Assembly: GCA_958430865.1 (NCBI GenBank)
Contig: CAUDNR010001435.1
Coordinates: forward strand, 22,737-86,736
DNA: 64,000 nt
Direction of reading: 5' to 3'
From: Entrophospora sp. SA101
Lineage: Eukaryota > Glomeromycota > Glomeromycetes > Entrophosporales > Entrophosporaceae
Part shown: positions 46,409 to 57,246 of the stretch, one piece after another
How the letters are laid out: each line of letters opens with the position of its first letter
How positions within the stretch are numbered: the stretch's first letter is position 1
Made by a program: the position numbers and the translations under genes
The notes under the pieces: generated by a model
Databases searched by the model: none
The model's input: the letters and a program-made list of their open reading frames with translations, nothing else
What the model was told of the DNA's origin: nothing

Positions 46409-47035
46409 GTATACCTTGAACTTCGACAGCAAAATCGTACTGTGGATAGTATACATCAAGTTCAAGCCCTAACGGATGATCAGGAGTTTTTAAGAAATAT
46501 GGTCTACGTATATCAGATGGTGGGCCTAATAATTTCATCACTATTTCCTTGCAGAGTTCTTGTCTCTTATATGGACAAAATGGACACCGTTTATCTAAAT
46601 TTTTTACTTTATCCACGGTTGCATACCATTCATGCTTTTTTTCACACTGCCATTTTAATTTTGTATGTGCACCATTATACGTTTCAGAAAGACATAATCC
46701 TTTATTTTTAGTCGCGATTTTTCTAGCTTCTTCAATGGAAATTTTTGCATTACCTGAACAGTGAGGACACCATGTGTCCAAATTTCTTACACATTTAAGA
46801 CTTGTATACCGTTGATGGCCTTCGTTAACATTCCCATAAAAGCAAAGAATCTATATCTATATATTTTTCTGATAATCTTTTTTAAGCACAATTTCTTTAG
46901 CAATATTAATATTAAGTTTAGAACATCCTGCACATTGAGGACACCATGAATTACGATTTTTTATTGTATTTAAAACTGAATGCCAAATATGTCCTTGATG
47001 GCATCTCCATCATCAGCAAATTTGAACAGGCATAA
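46409..47035 (-). pseudogene. Treble-clef / PD-(D/E)XK fragment (third copy)
   Basis: Homologous to 10491-11300 but diverged by about one change in 25 bp. It keeps the zinc ribbons (WCPHC, RCPFC) and the nuclease-like LELDVYYP and VEVQGIQ, then ends abruptly where the transposase fragment begins, losing the last third of the nuclease domain. The 5' side has a one-base insertion (CCCATAAAAGC for CCCATAAAGC) and a 10-bp deletion near 46875 that removes one of the stop codons of the other copies. A direct repeat of about 70 bp (TGTATGTAAAATAA phrases) follows at 47030-47200. Confidence 0.75.
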
Positions 47036-47295
47036 ATTTGTATAATTTTATGAACTGTATAAAAACCACATGTATGTAAAATAAGCATTGGAATCCATAT
47101 AAAATTTTGTATATTTTTATGTGTATTAAAATCATAGATGTATGTAAAATAACCATTGAAATTCATATAAATTCCACAAAATTTTGTATATTTTATGTGC
47201 ATTATAATTCATAACTTATTTCCTTTTGTGTATATACATAAATTTAGTAGAAATTGTAATTATTCAATTATTCTGTTGATATATATTTATTAAAT

Positions 47296-47430
47296 GTTGT
47301 ATGTGAAATTGAAATTATGTGAATTTGAAAAATTATGGAGTGGGGTGAAATTCTGATTGGCTAATTTGAATTTCACACATGTAAATTTGAATTTATTGCG
47401 AATTCACATAATTTCATTTTCACGTACAAC
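47296..47430. mobile_element. MITE of the GTTGTRYGTGAAA family, most complete copy
   Basis: 135 bp, ends GTTGTATGTGAAATTGAAATTATGTGAA and TTCACATAATTTCATTTTCACGTACAAC, about 27 bp inverted with two mismatches. It is in opposite orientation to the copies at 4798 and 48801. The interior includes GATTGGCTAATTTGAATTTC. Confidence 0.85.
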
Positions 47431-48060
47431 ATTAACATAAAAAGAATTAAAATGATCAAACCTTGGAACAATGTGCATACTTCAGTAATTAATAATATTG
47501 GAATAAATTGAAAATGGTCAACTTTTTTAAAAAGGGATAACCATATTTATAAAATCTCTCTGTTATTATATTTTGCATCATACCATTGAATTAATGAACA
47601 TCATGGTTTTTAGTATTTATTCTAATACAAAGTAGAAGTAAGGATAAAACTATTAGTACAGAGAAATAAAGAAAAAAGAGGTACATATAACTGTATAATT
47701 ACTTGTGAATAACAATATGTTTCATCAGAAATGTATTCTTCATTTTGACTTTCTGCCATTTCAACTGCAACATTTGAAAATTCTGGTTTGTTGTAAAAAG
47801 AGTTATCACTGTGTGCAATTGTACCATATGGAAAATGTAATTTCTTAAATATTGAAATAGTAGATAAATTATTGTGATTGATCATCAAACATAGTTCAGG
47901 TCAATATGTAATTAAGTCATGTGGTCGACGCAATGTTTTTCTAACATCTATTTTTATAATTTTTGTTATGGATAGAAACAATTATAAAAAACACAACAAA
48001 AAAAGATCCACCGCTGCTGCTTCTACAAATGAGTAACATTGGTTGCATCATCAAGTGCAA
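47431..48060 (-). other. Spacer with an unassigned protein fragment
   Basis: A minus frame at 47622-47888 starts with ATG and contains KPEFSNVAVEMAESQNEEYI and SDETYCYSQ followed by a GTAATT donor-like site. It resembles, from memory, a piece of a repeated mobile-gene product of AM fungi, but I cannot name it. The phrase GATCATCAAACATAGTTCAGG at 47881-47902 is also found at 18585-18606. The rest is featureless. Confidence 0.3.
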
Positions 48061-48290
48061 CTTCATCAACAATAGCAAACAGCAACAGCAACAGCAACAA
48101 GAACGGGAACAAGAATAACATCACTGAAGTCATCATCATCATCATCATATTTATTATTATGTAAATAATAATAATTATTATTATTATAACAGTGGTAACA
48201 ATAGTAACAATAACAATAATAGCAACAACAACAACAACAACAACAACAATAATAACAATCCAATCGCAACAATGATGATGATGACAAAGA
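48061..48290. repeat. AAC/AAT/ATC triplet microsatellites
   Basis: Runs of CAA, CAG, ATC, AAT and AAC triplets. Frames across it encode Cys/Tyr or Leu homopolymers and are not genes. Confidence 0.8.
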
Positions 48291-48394
48291 AGAAAATGAG
48301 ATGGACCTTGGTCCTATTTTTATTTTTGTAAATAAATATAAATATTATTATCATATATATACTTCCCAAACCATAACTACCACAACACCAACAC

Positions 48395-48660
48395 CACAAA
48401 CACTGATGTCTGCAATGGCGTGTATGTGACCAATACCAATAATCCTTGGTATGGGACAGTTTGTTTTGATGCAATTATAAAGGGCATCAAGCAAGCAAAT
48501 GTCCCAACTTAAGGCCAGAACATATAGAAGGTAAGTGCTTTATTTGCTTGAGAACTGACCACCTCTCAAACAACTGTCCATTCAAAAGAGTAGTGTCATC
48601 TGTTGCTAATAATAAATTCAAAATGGGATTTATCCCCTCTGATGTCCATTCATACATCCC
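48395..48660 (+). pseudogene. CCHC zinc-knuckle protein fragment (Gag-like), frameshifted
   Basis: The plus strand encodes two zinc knuckles. The second is intact: CFICLRTDHLSNNC (C-x2-C-x4-H-x4-C). The first reads CFD in one frame and CNYKGHQASKC in the next; one base missing near 48470 explains the shift, since C-x2-C-x4-H-x4-C returns with one extra base. Upstream are TNNPWYG residues. Such double knuckles are typical of nucleic-acid-binding Gag-like or transposon proteins. The fragment is short and followed by a stop. Confidence 0.6.
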
Positions 48661-48800
48661 ACACATATGAACATTTTTATTTATTTTTAATAATAAAGTT
48701 AAAATTTATTTTCTAAAATTGCTAAATAATCATGTATTTTCAAAGAAATGCATTTTATTGTGTAATTAAGCATTTGTGAAACATTTTTTTTCTTATTTAT

Positions 48801-48915
48801 TATGTGAATTCGCAATAAATTCAAATTTACATGTGTGAAATTCAAATTAGCCAATCAGAATTTCACCCCATTCCATAATATTTCAATTTCACATAATTTC
48901 AATTTCACATACAAC
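48801..48915. mobile_element. MITE of the GTTGTRYGTGAAA family, left end lost
   Basis: The right end TTTCACATACAAC is present; the left starts at TATTATGTGAATTCGCAATAAATTC without the terminal GTTGTACGTG. It forms the left edge of block B copy 2 (homology with copy 1 starts inside the element at 48834). Confidence 0.7.
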
Positions 48916-50752
48916 ACTCACATGCTTAAAAAATTCATTTAAAATGTCTTTATTTCACTAACAACAACAACAATAATAATAGTAATAATACATACTCCTA
49001 CTACTACTAATAATAACAACAATAGTAATAATAATAACAACAACAACAAGCAATAAGAATAAGAATAATAATAATAATAATAGCAATGATGAGCAATTGG
49101 CGAAACAAAATTTTTTGTTAAAGGTAAATAATATTTTTTTTCTTTCAAAAAAAATCTTTTAACATATAATGTCCTTCATCAAAACTAAACATCATCATCA
49201 TTACCTTGCACCAGCCATAGCCATAGCAACAGCATTGTCATCATCATATCAAGGTCACACACACCATTTATTTTTATTATTTTTATTATTATATTTGTAT
49301 TTATTCACATTTTTTTTGCTTGCTGACATGGCTTCGCTAGTGAGCCAGTGGGCGGTGCTAGGTGGCATGTGTAGTAGGTAGATTAGACGTTTTTTTTTTG
49401 TAACTTGCTGCAATGATTTTGCTAGTGAGCCAAGGGGTGGTGCTAGGTGTCATGTGTAGTTTAATTTAAGTAAATTAGATATTTAATATTTAAGATTTAA
49501 AATTAATAAAATTAAAGATTTATTATTATGTAAATATACAATGAGTTGGACTATTTTAACTTGCATAAAACAGTTTTCAATCTTTGAATTGAAATATAAA
49601 GCTAACTATATTCTTATTACTGTTTTTGTTTATTATTTATTATCATAATATAAATTATACATCTAGAAACAAATTCTTTAAGGCAACTTACTATCATTAT
49701 CTTTTGAAATCCTTTTAAGTAATTAATTAATGTACGTATTGTTATGTAAAAATAACTAATACTAATGATTACATATGAAATATACATCCCTTGCCACTTT
49801 TTATTCTCAAAATCTAATGCCGTTTCCAATTAAAAGAAGAAGCCTCTATGACAAATAACCCAATTTTGGGAATTTTTGAGTGATTTAAAATTCTAAGGTA
49901 AGATAGAAACCTAAATTGTATTCTTATACAGAAACAACTAATGATTACATATGAAATATACATCCCTCGCCACCATTTGTTCACTTAACCTAATTCCATT
50001 TCAATAAAAAAATTATGTTTGGAATTTTATAAAAAAGTATTGTCTCTAATGTAAAATCCTATATATAGGTTAGAAAAGTTTATTTTATTAATAATAATTT
50101 ATTACTTGATGAAATAAATATAAATGGTGATGATAACAATACTAATACCATGTAAATTCAATAATATACAAAAAATCAACATCTTTGCATCTATTGTCAT
50201 CACTCTTCTCCTTTTCCTGGTATCATTATAGTTGATTGCTTATGCTATTTAATCATTAATAATTATATTTATCATCATAGGAATAAAACATAAAAGAAAA
50301 TTTTAATGTCTCTATTTATAATCTATATAATATTAATATTATTTATTTTTAAAATAAATGATTTTACATACCTAAGTGATCAAGAGTCTGTAAATATTCA
50401 TAATAATGTAATATTTGGACATTTATTTCTACCTTCGCTTGCAATTGGACGCGCTAAAGAAATTTCTACATTTATGAATATAAAAGCAAAATTTGACTTT
50501 AAGGGTCAGATTATTTTCGGTTTTATTAACAACTTGCTTTAAAATTTTTTTAAAAGCAGATACATATCATAAAGAAGTTATATCTCAAATTTGGTGGTGG
50601 TTGCTACACAGCAAGGGTATTAAATGGGGATTAGAAGTCATTTGATTGTAAAATTTTACTATGTAAATTCGAATTTTACTATGATGCAGATCATCAAAAA
50701 TTTACTATGTTTTACAACTCCCTATTGATCTGCGTGACATGTCCTGTGACTA
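48834..50752. repeat. Duplicated block B, copy 2
   Basis: Direct repeat of 4820-6755. Identical up to about 50200, then diverged. After its right edge comes a GGACATGTCACACGAC phrase that is inverted relative to CGTGACATGTCC inside the block, in place of the minisatellite. Confidence 0.9.
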
Positions 50753-51758
50753 TTGATTTTTAGGACATGTCACACGACTATTAATATTAAAAATTAAAAA
50801 CTTCCTTCCACATAATAATTAACAATAATAATAAATAAATAATCAATTATTAATAAATAATAAAATAATAATTAAAATGATAATTAATAATAATAGATTA
50901 TTATAAAAATTATTCCGGCTTATATCTCTATAAAAAATAAAATACGGAAAATAAATGTCCAAATATTACATTATTATGAACATTTACATATTTATTATTT
51001 TATTTGTATTACATTTTTATTTTTATTCGTATAACGTCGAAATTAGTTAACTTTATTTAGAAATTAGCATCGCGGTTAGAATGTTACGTCACAATTAAAG
51101 TGCGATATTGCGGCTAGAATGCTAGATTGCAATGAAGTTGTTACTAATTAATTTAATTGTATAAAAGAAGCTCAAATTTGACTTGCTTGTAAAATAACTT
51201 TAACATTGTAATAAAGTTTTAAAGTTAACTTAGTAATAAGTTAATAAATTAGTTTCGACTAAATAAAATGTTTTTCTTAAATCACTAAACCAAAATTATT
51301 CACTAATAAAACTAATTCATTAGTAGCCAATTCATTCTGATTCACATAATCATAAATTTTATATTGTTATCATCAATTAAAATGCTCTCCCAAACAATAA
51401 TTGGTGACAATATTAATGAGAAACTCCCTAATACTAATACTAAGTATTCATGATAGCTTTCATCAATTACAACCAATTTTTTATATGAAAATTGTCTTTG
51501 AAAATTCATTTTGCATCCTTGCTGCATAGCAATCATCCCCAAGTTCAAGACCTAGATTCTTGGTTATAAACGAAAAATAATGGTCAATATCAAAATTACT
51601 ATATTTAGAATTCAGTGTGGTACAGTACACTAACTTATTTATATCCATCTTATCCATCTATCTATTCATCTAAAACAAAGAAATAATATTACGAATGTGT
51701 CTGGTAATGTTCTATCTCTATTCTAAATTTTCAAATGATTTACTTGTTACAATAAAAA
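50753..51758. other. Spacer with inverted repeat and possible promoter-like element
   Basis: 50950-50989 is the inverse of 50393-50432 inside block B (core ATGTCCAAATATTACATTATT, about 39 bp, one mismatch). GCGATATTGCGGCTAGAATGC at 51101-51121 loosely repeats GCATCGCGGTTAGAATG at 51067. A GTATAAAAGAAG box at 51159 followed by AATAAAG at 51210 might be an LTR-like or promoter unit, but no second LTR is visible. No gene is supported. Confidence 0.35.
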
Positions 51759-53026
51759 ATGGGTGTTGGCATATTTATGAGAAACTATTTTAAATTCAAG
51801 CCACATAGTGAATGGGATTTCAAATCTTTCTGTTCTTTTATGAAAATACTTGGATATGATGATTATAGTGAAATAAATATTCATTATAAAAGACAAATAG
51901 GAAATATTATAAAAGATGAAAATGAAAGTGACGCCAACAAAAGTGCTGCACAAGAATTTAAAAAAGTTAGTTTTTTTGTTAATATATATATTAATTATAT
52001 AATTATACAGTGATGAAAAAAAAAAAATCTTTCTTATTAATGATGACTGTTGACCCTATTATGGCTTCAATTTGTTGAGAACTGATCCATATTTATGGCT
52101 TGGTGACCAACCCATGTTTATGGCTTCAATTTGACCCATATTTGTGGTTTTGGTGACCAACCCATGTTTATGGCTTGGTTATTTACTGAAAAGCAATCAA
52201 TATAAACATTAAATTTTTTTTAAAGAAAATTACTTAATAGTTTTTATCTAATAATAGAAAAATGTCCTTTTACAATTATCGTCATTTGAACCATCATCAC
52301 CATCAGCATCTGAATCATCACAAACTGAATCACCATCAACACCAACAAAATCATCATCAATACTAACAGAATCATCATTAACACCAACAGAACCATCATC
52401 AACACCAACAGAACCATCATCAACACCTTTATATGATGAAAAAAATGATGATGGATTCACATTATGTGAATTAATCAAAGAAGCACTATCAAAAATTGAT
52501 TCAAATGCTTTTTTAAATAGCCATGGAAAGTCAAAAGATGGTAAAAAAATATTAGAAAGACTTTGGCAGGTCGAATTATATTGTGCATTAAAAGAACATT
52601 TGTATGAAAAAGCAAATATTTCATTAGAAGTAGGAAGAATGTATTGTGATGATGGAATAATTGACCTTTATATTCCAAAGTATGGGTGGGGGATCGAGTT
52701 GCTTATTGATGGAGTGGGGATGAAGGAACACTATAGCAGATTCAAAGAAGGTAAATGGAGAAAAGAATATAATTTTTTAATAGATATATAATTAGACATA
52801 ATCTATTGACTGCTGAAATTTCTATCTAGATGGCAAGTACTCTCTAATACCAATGAAAGATTATATCATCTTAGATATGGGGCATGCTGCAACAAAACCA
52901 GACAAAGTGAACATTTGGTATTACCAAGAATTTCAGGGATCAAAATTTAGTAATGTGATTATTAAAATCAATTTTCTCATAATTGATTTTTGCTGGGATT
53001 TTTCTCTTCCTCTTAATATTAGGTGA
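51759..53026 (+). CDS. Crinkler-like protein with C-terminal PD-(D/E)XK-like domain
   Basis: Exons 51759-51965, 52258-52750 and 52830-53026 join in phase (donors GTTAGT and GTAAAT, acceptors ATAG and CTAG), giving 298 residues. The N-end (FKPHSEWDFKSFCSFMKI) is unassigned; a Ser/Thr/Pro-rich linker with repeated TPTEPSS follows. The C-terminal domain has ILERLWQVELYCAL, then ISLEVGRMYCDDGIIDLYIP, GWGIELLIDGVGMKEHYSRF, DGKYSLIP and DKVNIWYYQEF. The order D-x-YI ... GIEL ... EH..RF matches the restriction-nuclease-like C-terminus I recall from Crinkler-type proteins of AM fungi; a classical E-x-K is not visible. An alternative last exon joined at about 53022 would read VIYIELPLDKNS before a TAA at 53059-53061. 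The first intron (292 bp) is unusually long and repetitive. Confidence 0.65.
52020..52185. repeat. Short tandem repeat within an intron
   Basis: About 60-bp imperfect direct repeats made of GACCAACCCATGTTTATGGCTT and CCATATTTRTGG phrases, lying in the first intron of the Crinkler-like gene. Confidence 0.6.
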
Positions 53027-53124
53027 TATATATAGAATTACCTCTAGATAAAAATAGTTAATATGAAACTCATTTACATCAGATCTACTATGGAACCCAA
53101 GAATTATAGCACCATTAGAAGTAT
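53027..53124. repeat. 3' flank shared with the fragment at 3220-3299
   Basis: GTGATATATATAGAATTACC to CACCATTAGAAGTAT repeats 3220-3299 with substitutions and a 20-bp insertion, and runs directly into the gap. Confidence 0.6.
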
Positions 53125-54124
53125 NNNNNNNNNNNNNNNNNNNNNNNNNNNNNNNNNNNNNNNNNNNNNNNNNNNNNNNNNNNNNNNNNNNNNNNNNNNN
53201 NNNNNNNNNNNNNNNNNNNNNNNNNNNNNNNNNNNNNNNNNNNNNNNNNNNNNNNNNNNNNNNNNNNNNNNNNNNNNNNNNNNNNNNNNNNNNNNNNNNN
53301 NNNNNNNNNNNNNNNNNNNNNNNNNNNNNNNNNNNNNNNNNNNNNNNNNNNNNNNNNNNNNNNNNNNNNNNNNNNNNNNNNNNNNNNNNNNNNNNNNNNN
53401 NNNNNNNNNNNNNNNNNNNNNNNNNNNNNNNNNNNNNNNNNNNNNNNNNNNNNNNNNNNNNNNNNNNNNNNNNNNNNNNNNNNNNNNNNNNNNNNNNNNN
53501 NNNNNNNNNNNNNNNNNNNNNNNNNNNNNNNNNNNNNNNNNNNNNNNNNNNNNNNNNNNNNNNNNNNNNNNNNNNNNNNNNNNNNNNNNNNNNNNNNNNN
53601 NNNNNNNNNNNNNNNNNNNNNNNNNNNNNNNNNNNNNNNNNNNNNNNNNNNNNNNNNNNNNNNNNNNNNNNNNNNNNNNNNNNNNNNNNNNNNNNNNNNN
53701 NNNNNNNNNNNNNNNNNNNNNNNNNNNNNNNNNNNNNNNNNNNNNNNNNNNNNNNNNNNNNNNNNNNNNNNNNNNNNNNNNNNNNNNNNNNNNNNNNNNN
53801 NNNNNNNNNNNNNNNNNNNNNNNNNNNNNNNNNNNNNNNNNNNNNNNNNNNNNNNNNNNNNNNNNNNNNNNNNNNNNNNNNNNNNNNNNNNNNNNNNNNN
53901 NNNNNNNNNNNNNNNNNNNNNNNNNNNNNNNNNNNNNNNNNNNNNNNNNNNNNNNNNNNNNNNNNNNNNNNNNNNNNNNNNNNNNNNNNNNNNNNNNNNN
54001 NNNNNNNNNNNNNNNNNNNNNNNNNNNNNNNNNNNNNNNNNNNNNNNNNNNNNNNNNNNNNNNNNNNNNNNNNNNNNNNNNNNNNNNNNNNNNNNNNNNN
54101 NNNNNNNNNNNNNNNNNNNNNNNN
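53125..54124. other. Assembly gap (1000 N)
   Basis: Exactly 1000 N, which suggests a placeholder for a gap of unknown size. The long open frame across it has no meaning. Confidence 1.
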
Positions 54125-54792
54125 TTTTTTTTTTTTGTTTTATATTATATTAACTTTTTTTTTTTTTGCAAAAGATTGTTAGGTTTATTTATTAAGAATT
54201 TATTTTTATAATATAAATATTAATAAAGGTAACATTTATTAAATTTATTATTATTATGAAAGGATTCAAAAAATTACAACATATTATTTGTCTTTGCCTA
54301 ATATTAATCAATTTTAACACAACTCATTCAAAGATATAATGAATTCAATTTTTTATTGTAAGAATTAAAGAACTCAAAGTACAAGGCAAATCATCTCTAC
54401 AACCACCAAGGTCAATGAAGGAAGGAAAAATTGGTGGTGATACTCAAAGATTTGACAAAACTAATAAAATGCTGATGTAATAGTCATCATCCACTAGAAA
54501 GATTCCTAAGCCATTATAACTCTGTTTTTTCCTTCAAAAACCACTTTTTATTGAATAATTTTCAAAGAAAACATCATTTGAAACACTTTGAAAAATAACT
54601 GACAAAATTGCCCACATATAAAATAAAATTTATATTTGCTATTGCTAGTATTTGTTCCATTGAATGTAAAAAGAATTCATAGTAATAATAATAGCTGATG
54701 AAAAGATTTTTTTTGTAATGTCATTTGATTAAAAAAAAACACCATACTATATATACTGTATATAAAATGAATATAATAATAAAACAATTCAT
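54125..54792. repeat. F-box spacer, chimeric version
   Basis: From 54150 to about 54545 it matches the spacer between F-box genes A and B (13530-13930: GGTCAATGAAGG, AGTCATCATCCACTAGAAAG). From about 54578 it matches the spacer downstream of gene A (11735-11950: CATTTGAAACAC, AGTATTTGTTCC, ATAGCTGATG). The switch point lies in the shared TTATTGAATAATTTTCAAAG stretch. Confidence 0.8.
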
Positions 54793-56172
54793 TTAGAAAA
54801 AATGGTAATTTAAAAATCCTATATCTTGATATTTTTTTAATAAACCTTCTAATTTTTCTCTTCTTTCATACCTAGACAACTTTATTGTAAAAGGTTTGGG
54901 TCCTTTCCAATTACTCTCTAGAGTTCTCAGTGAACTATCAGAAAAAAAGATTTCAGTATAAGTAGTTAAAGTATTCAAATTTTTTGGTAATATCTGATTT
55001 AAAATTGCCAACACTTTATCACCATCTATTGCATCTCTATTAATATCATCTAACTTTAGACTTTTTAATTTGGTACATTTACTAATTATAGGAATTAGTT
55101 CTTGATCTAGTTCATTTTTGTAAAGCATTTCCAAATATTCTAAATTTTTACAATTTTGCCCAATTGACTGATTAAGCTTTCCTAAATATTCTTCATCAAT
55201 TGGTGCACCACGAATTATCAAAGATTTAAGAGTTTTACCATTGATTTTTATAAATTCTGACAGGTCTAAAAGAAATGGACCATAAAGATACAAATAAAAA
55301 TATTCAATATTTGGAAATAGAACTGATTTTAATTGCATTAATTTGACATCTGAGGAGTAATCAACTAATTTTAAAGACTTCAAATTTTGAAATGTTGGAA
55401 TTATAGAATTTAAATTATTATTTTCATAACTTTCATAATTAACTATTGATTTTGAATGAATTAAGATTGCATTTTTTAAATCATCTGGTAAAATTAATTC
55501 ATCTTCTGATTTAATATATAATTGTTTAATTTGATTTTGTGCTTTAATTAATTTAATTAATTCAGTTAAACTAAAAGATTCAGTAACAGTATAATCAGGA
55601 TTGAAATAGCAATCTATATTTAAAACTTGAATATTTTTACAAGTAGTTGCCAATTTATCAATAAATTTAGAACTAGAGTGAATACTGCAATGTAATTCAT
55701 AAAGGTTTTGAAAACAAGTATCAAATCTATGATGATCCAACAATTCTTCATTATCTAATATTGTAGTAAGCTTTCTGATATTTGAATGATCTAAAATAAA
55801 TTCTTCCAATCTTGTTTTTAAATATTTTAAACTAACAATATCACATAAATCTTCTAACCATTCATTTATTTCATAAAAATCTAATTCAGTTGTAAATTTA
55901 GCATAATTGTATAATGGTGGTTTTTCCAATAATTCAAAATCTTTTAATACAATGTCATTTTCCACCAAGAAATTTTTATCTTCTTCTAGTAAGCAATTAA
56001 TTAATAATTTGATGCTGTTTCCAGAAATAAATGGGTTTCTCCATAAAGATGGAATATTGATATTATGCCATTTTTTATTGACAAGGACACAAGAATATAA
56101 TGTTTTCTTATCATCTTCAATGTATTTAAATATTTCAATGAAAATTTCCAGTGGTAAAGTTGTTATAAGCAT
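54793..56172 (-). CDS. F-box / leucine-rich-repeat protein A3
   Basis: 459 residues, intronless, close to A1/A2 (11955 and 40563). Differences cluster in the first 60 residues, where it resembles B-type genes (LPLEIFIEIFKYIEDDKKT, LWRNPF), and a Leu-Glu is missing near residue 230, again as in gene B; most of the rest is A-type. It looks like an A gene with converted patches. Architecture and presumed role (SCF substrate adaptor) are as in the other copies. Confidence 0.9.
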   Translation of the reverse strand: MLITTLPLEIFIEIFKYIEDDKKTLYSCVLVNKKWHNINIPSLWRNPFISGNSIKLLINCLLEEDKNFLVENDIVLKDFELLEKPPLYNYAKFTTELDFYEINEWLEDLCDIVSLKYLKTRLEEFILDHSNIRKLTTILDNEELLDHHRFDTCFQNLYELHCSIHSSSKFIDKLATTCKNIQVLNIDCYFNPDYTVTESFSLTELIKLIKAQNQIKQLYIKSEDELILPDDLKNAILIHSKSIVNYESYENNNLNSIIPTFQNLKSLKLVDYSSDVKLMQLKSVLFPNIEYFYLYLYGPFLLDLSEFIKINGKTLKSLIIRGAPIDEEYLGKLNQSIGQNCKNLEYLEMLYKNELDQELIPIISKCTKLKSLKLDDINRDAIDGDKVLAILNQILPKNLNTLTTYTEIFFSDSSLRTLESNWKGPKPFTIKLSRYERREKLEGLLKKYQDIGFLNYHFF

Positions 56173-57246
56173 TTTTTTTTTATGTTACATGCTACACAAA
56201 TTTAATTGCAATAATAACAAATTCGTACAACTATAAACCATAATAAGTCATCAAGAAATTGAAATGTTTTTATCAAGTTTACTCAGGAATTCCAAAAGCA
56301 GTTTACTTAGTAAGTTTTTTTGTTTTTATATAAATATAATATATATATATAAAGGTGGTAAGTAACATTTAAAATTTATTATTATGAATGAATTCAATAA
56401 CTTTCTGTCTGATATTAATCAATTTTAACTACAATTCATTCAAATTTTCTATAAAAATTAGTTTTTTGGTAATAAGGTGTAATTAATTCAATTTTTTTTA
56501 CCAATCATTGTAAGAAGAATTATGAATATTTACACAATAAATAATTTGATTATTTATTTATTTAAAATAAATAATACAATATATATATATATATACATAT
56601 ATACTAAAGGTAGTAAGGATACCGGCTGCAACTTTTGATGATGGTTGCTACCACCTTTGCATCATATAAAAATGATTGCAACCACTGGTTGCAACCACCT
56701 TTACGACCATTTTGTTTCCTTTTTTGGATTGCGACATGGAACACTAAAAGGTAGAGAGGAAAAGGCAGTAATAGTTAGTGCTGAATTGCAATGCTAATCA
56801 AGTTGGTAAATCTGGTCAAGACCAATTAATAAAGAAGTCAAAATACAAGGCAAATCATCTCTACAACCATTATGGGTCAAGGAAGAAGAAAGAAATTGGG
56901 TAGTGATACTCAAACCAATAAAAAAAATTGATCATCCACTACCAAAATTAAGTCTAAGCTTGGGTTTTTTCTTCAAAAAAGGCTGCAATAACCATTTTTT
57001 ATTGAACAATTTTCAAAGAAAACATCATTTTGAAACACTTCAAAAATAGCTGACAAAAATTGGCTCACATATAAAATAGTTTGTATTAAATATATTTTCT
57101 CAAATCTTAATTAATATTGTTATTGTTCCATTAGGTGTAATAATAATAAACATTTATTAGCTAATAAAAAAATTTTTTTTGTAATATTATCATTTGATAA
57201 AAAAAAACACCATGTTATACATATAAAATGAATAAAAACATTCCCT
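56173..57246. other. Spacer between F-box genes A3 and C
   Basis: A longer and more diverged version of the spacer found in the other pairs, with an AT microsatellite at 56580-56600 and one inserted element (56614-56742). Recognisable phrases: AAGGCAAATCATCTCTACAACCA and CACTTYAAAAATAGCTGACAAAA. No gene. Confidence 0.6.
56614..56742. mobile_element. Insertion with 11-bp target duplication
   Basis: 129 bp inserted into the F-box spacer. It is flanked by ACTAAAGGTAG (56603-56613) and ACTAAAAGGTAG (56743-56754), while the homologous spacer at 11452-11463 has a single ACTAAAGGTAG, so both filled and empty sites are visible. The interior (TGATTGCAACCACTGGTTGCAACC, CCTTTTTTGGATTGCG) is related to the MITE at 16667. 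The ends are only weakly inverted. A 9-11 bp duplication would suit a Mutator-like element. Confidence 0.7.

Noticed and set aside
51040..51330. Possible solo LTR with TATA box and polyadenylation signal
   Set aside because: No partner LTR, no TG...CA ends and no target duplication could be found.
53063..54211. Long open frame of 382 residues
   Set aside because: It consists almost entirely of the 1000-N gap.
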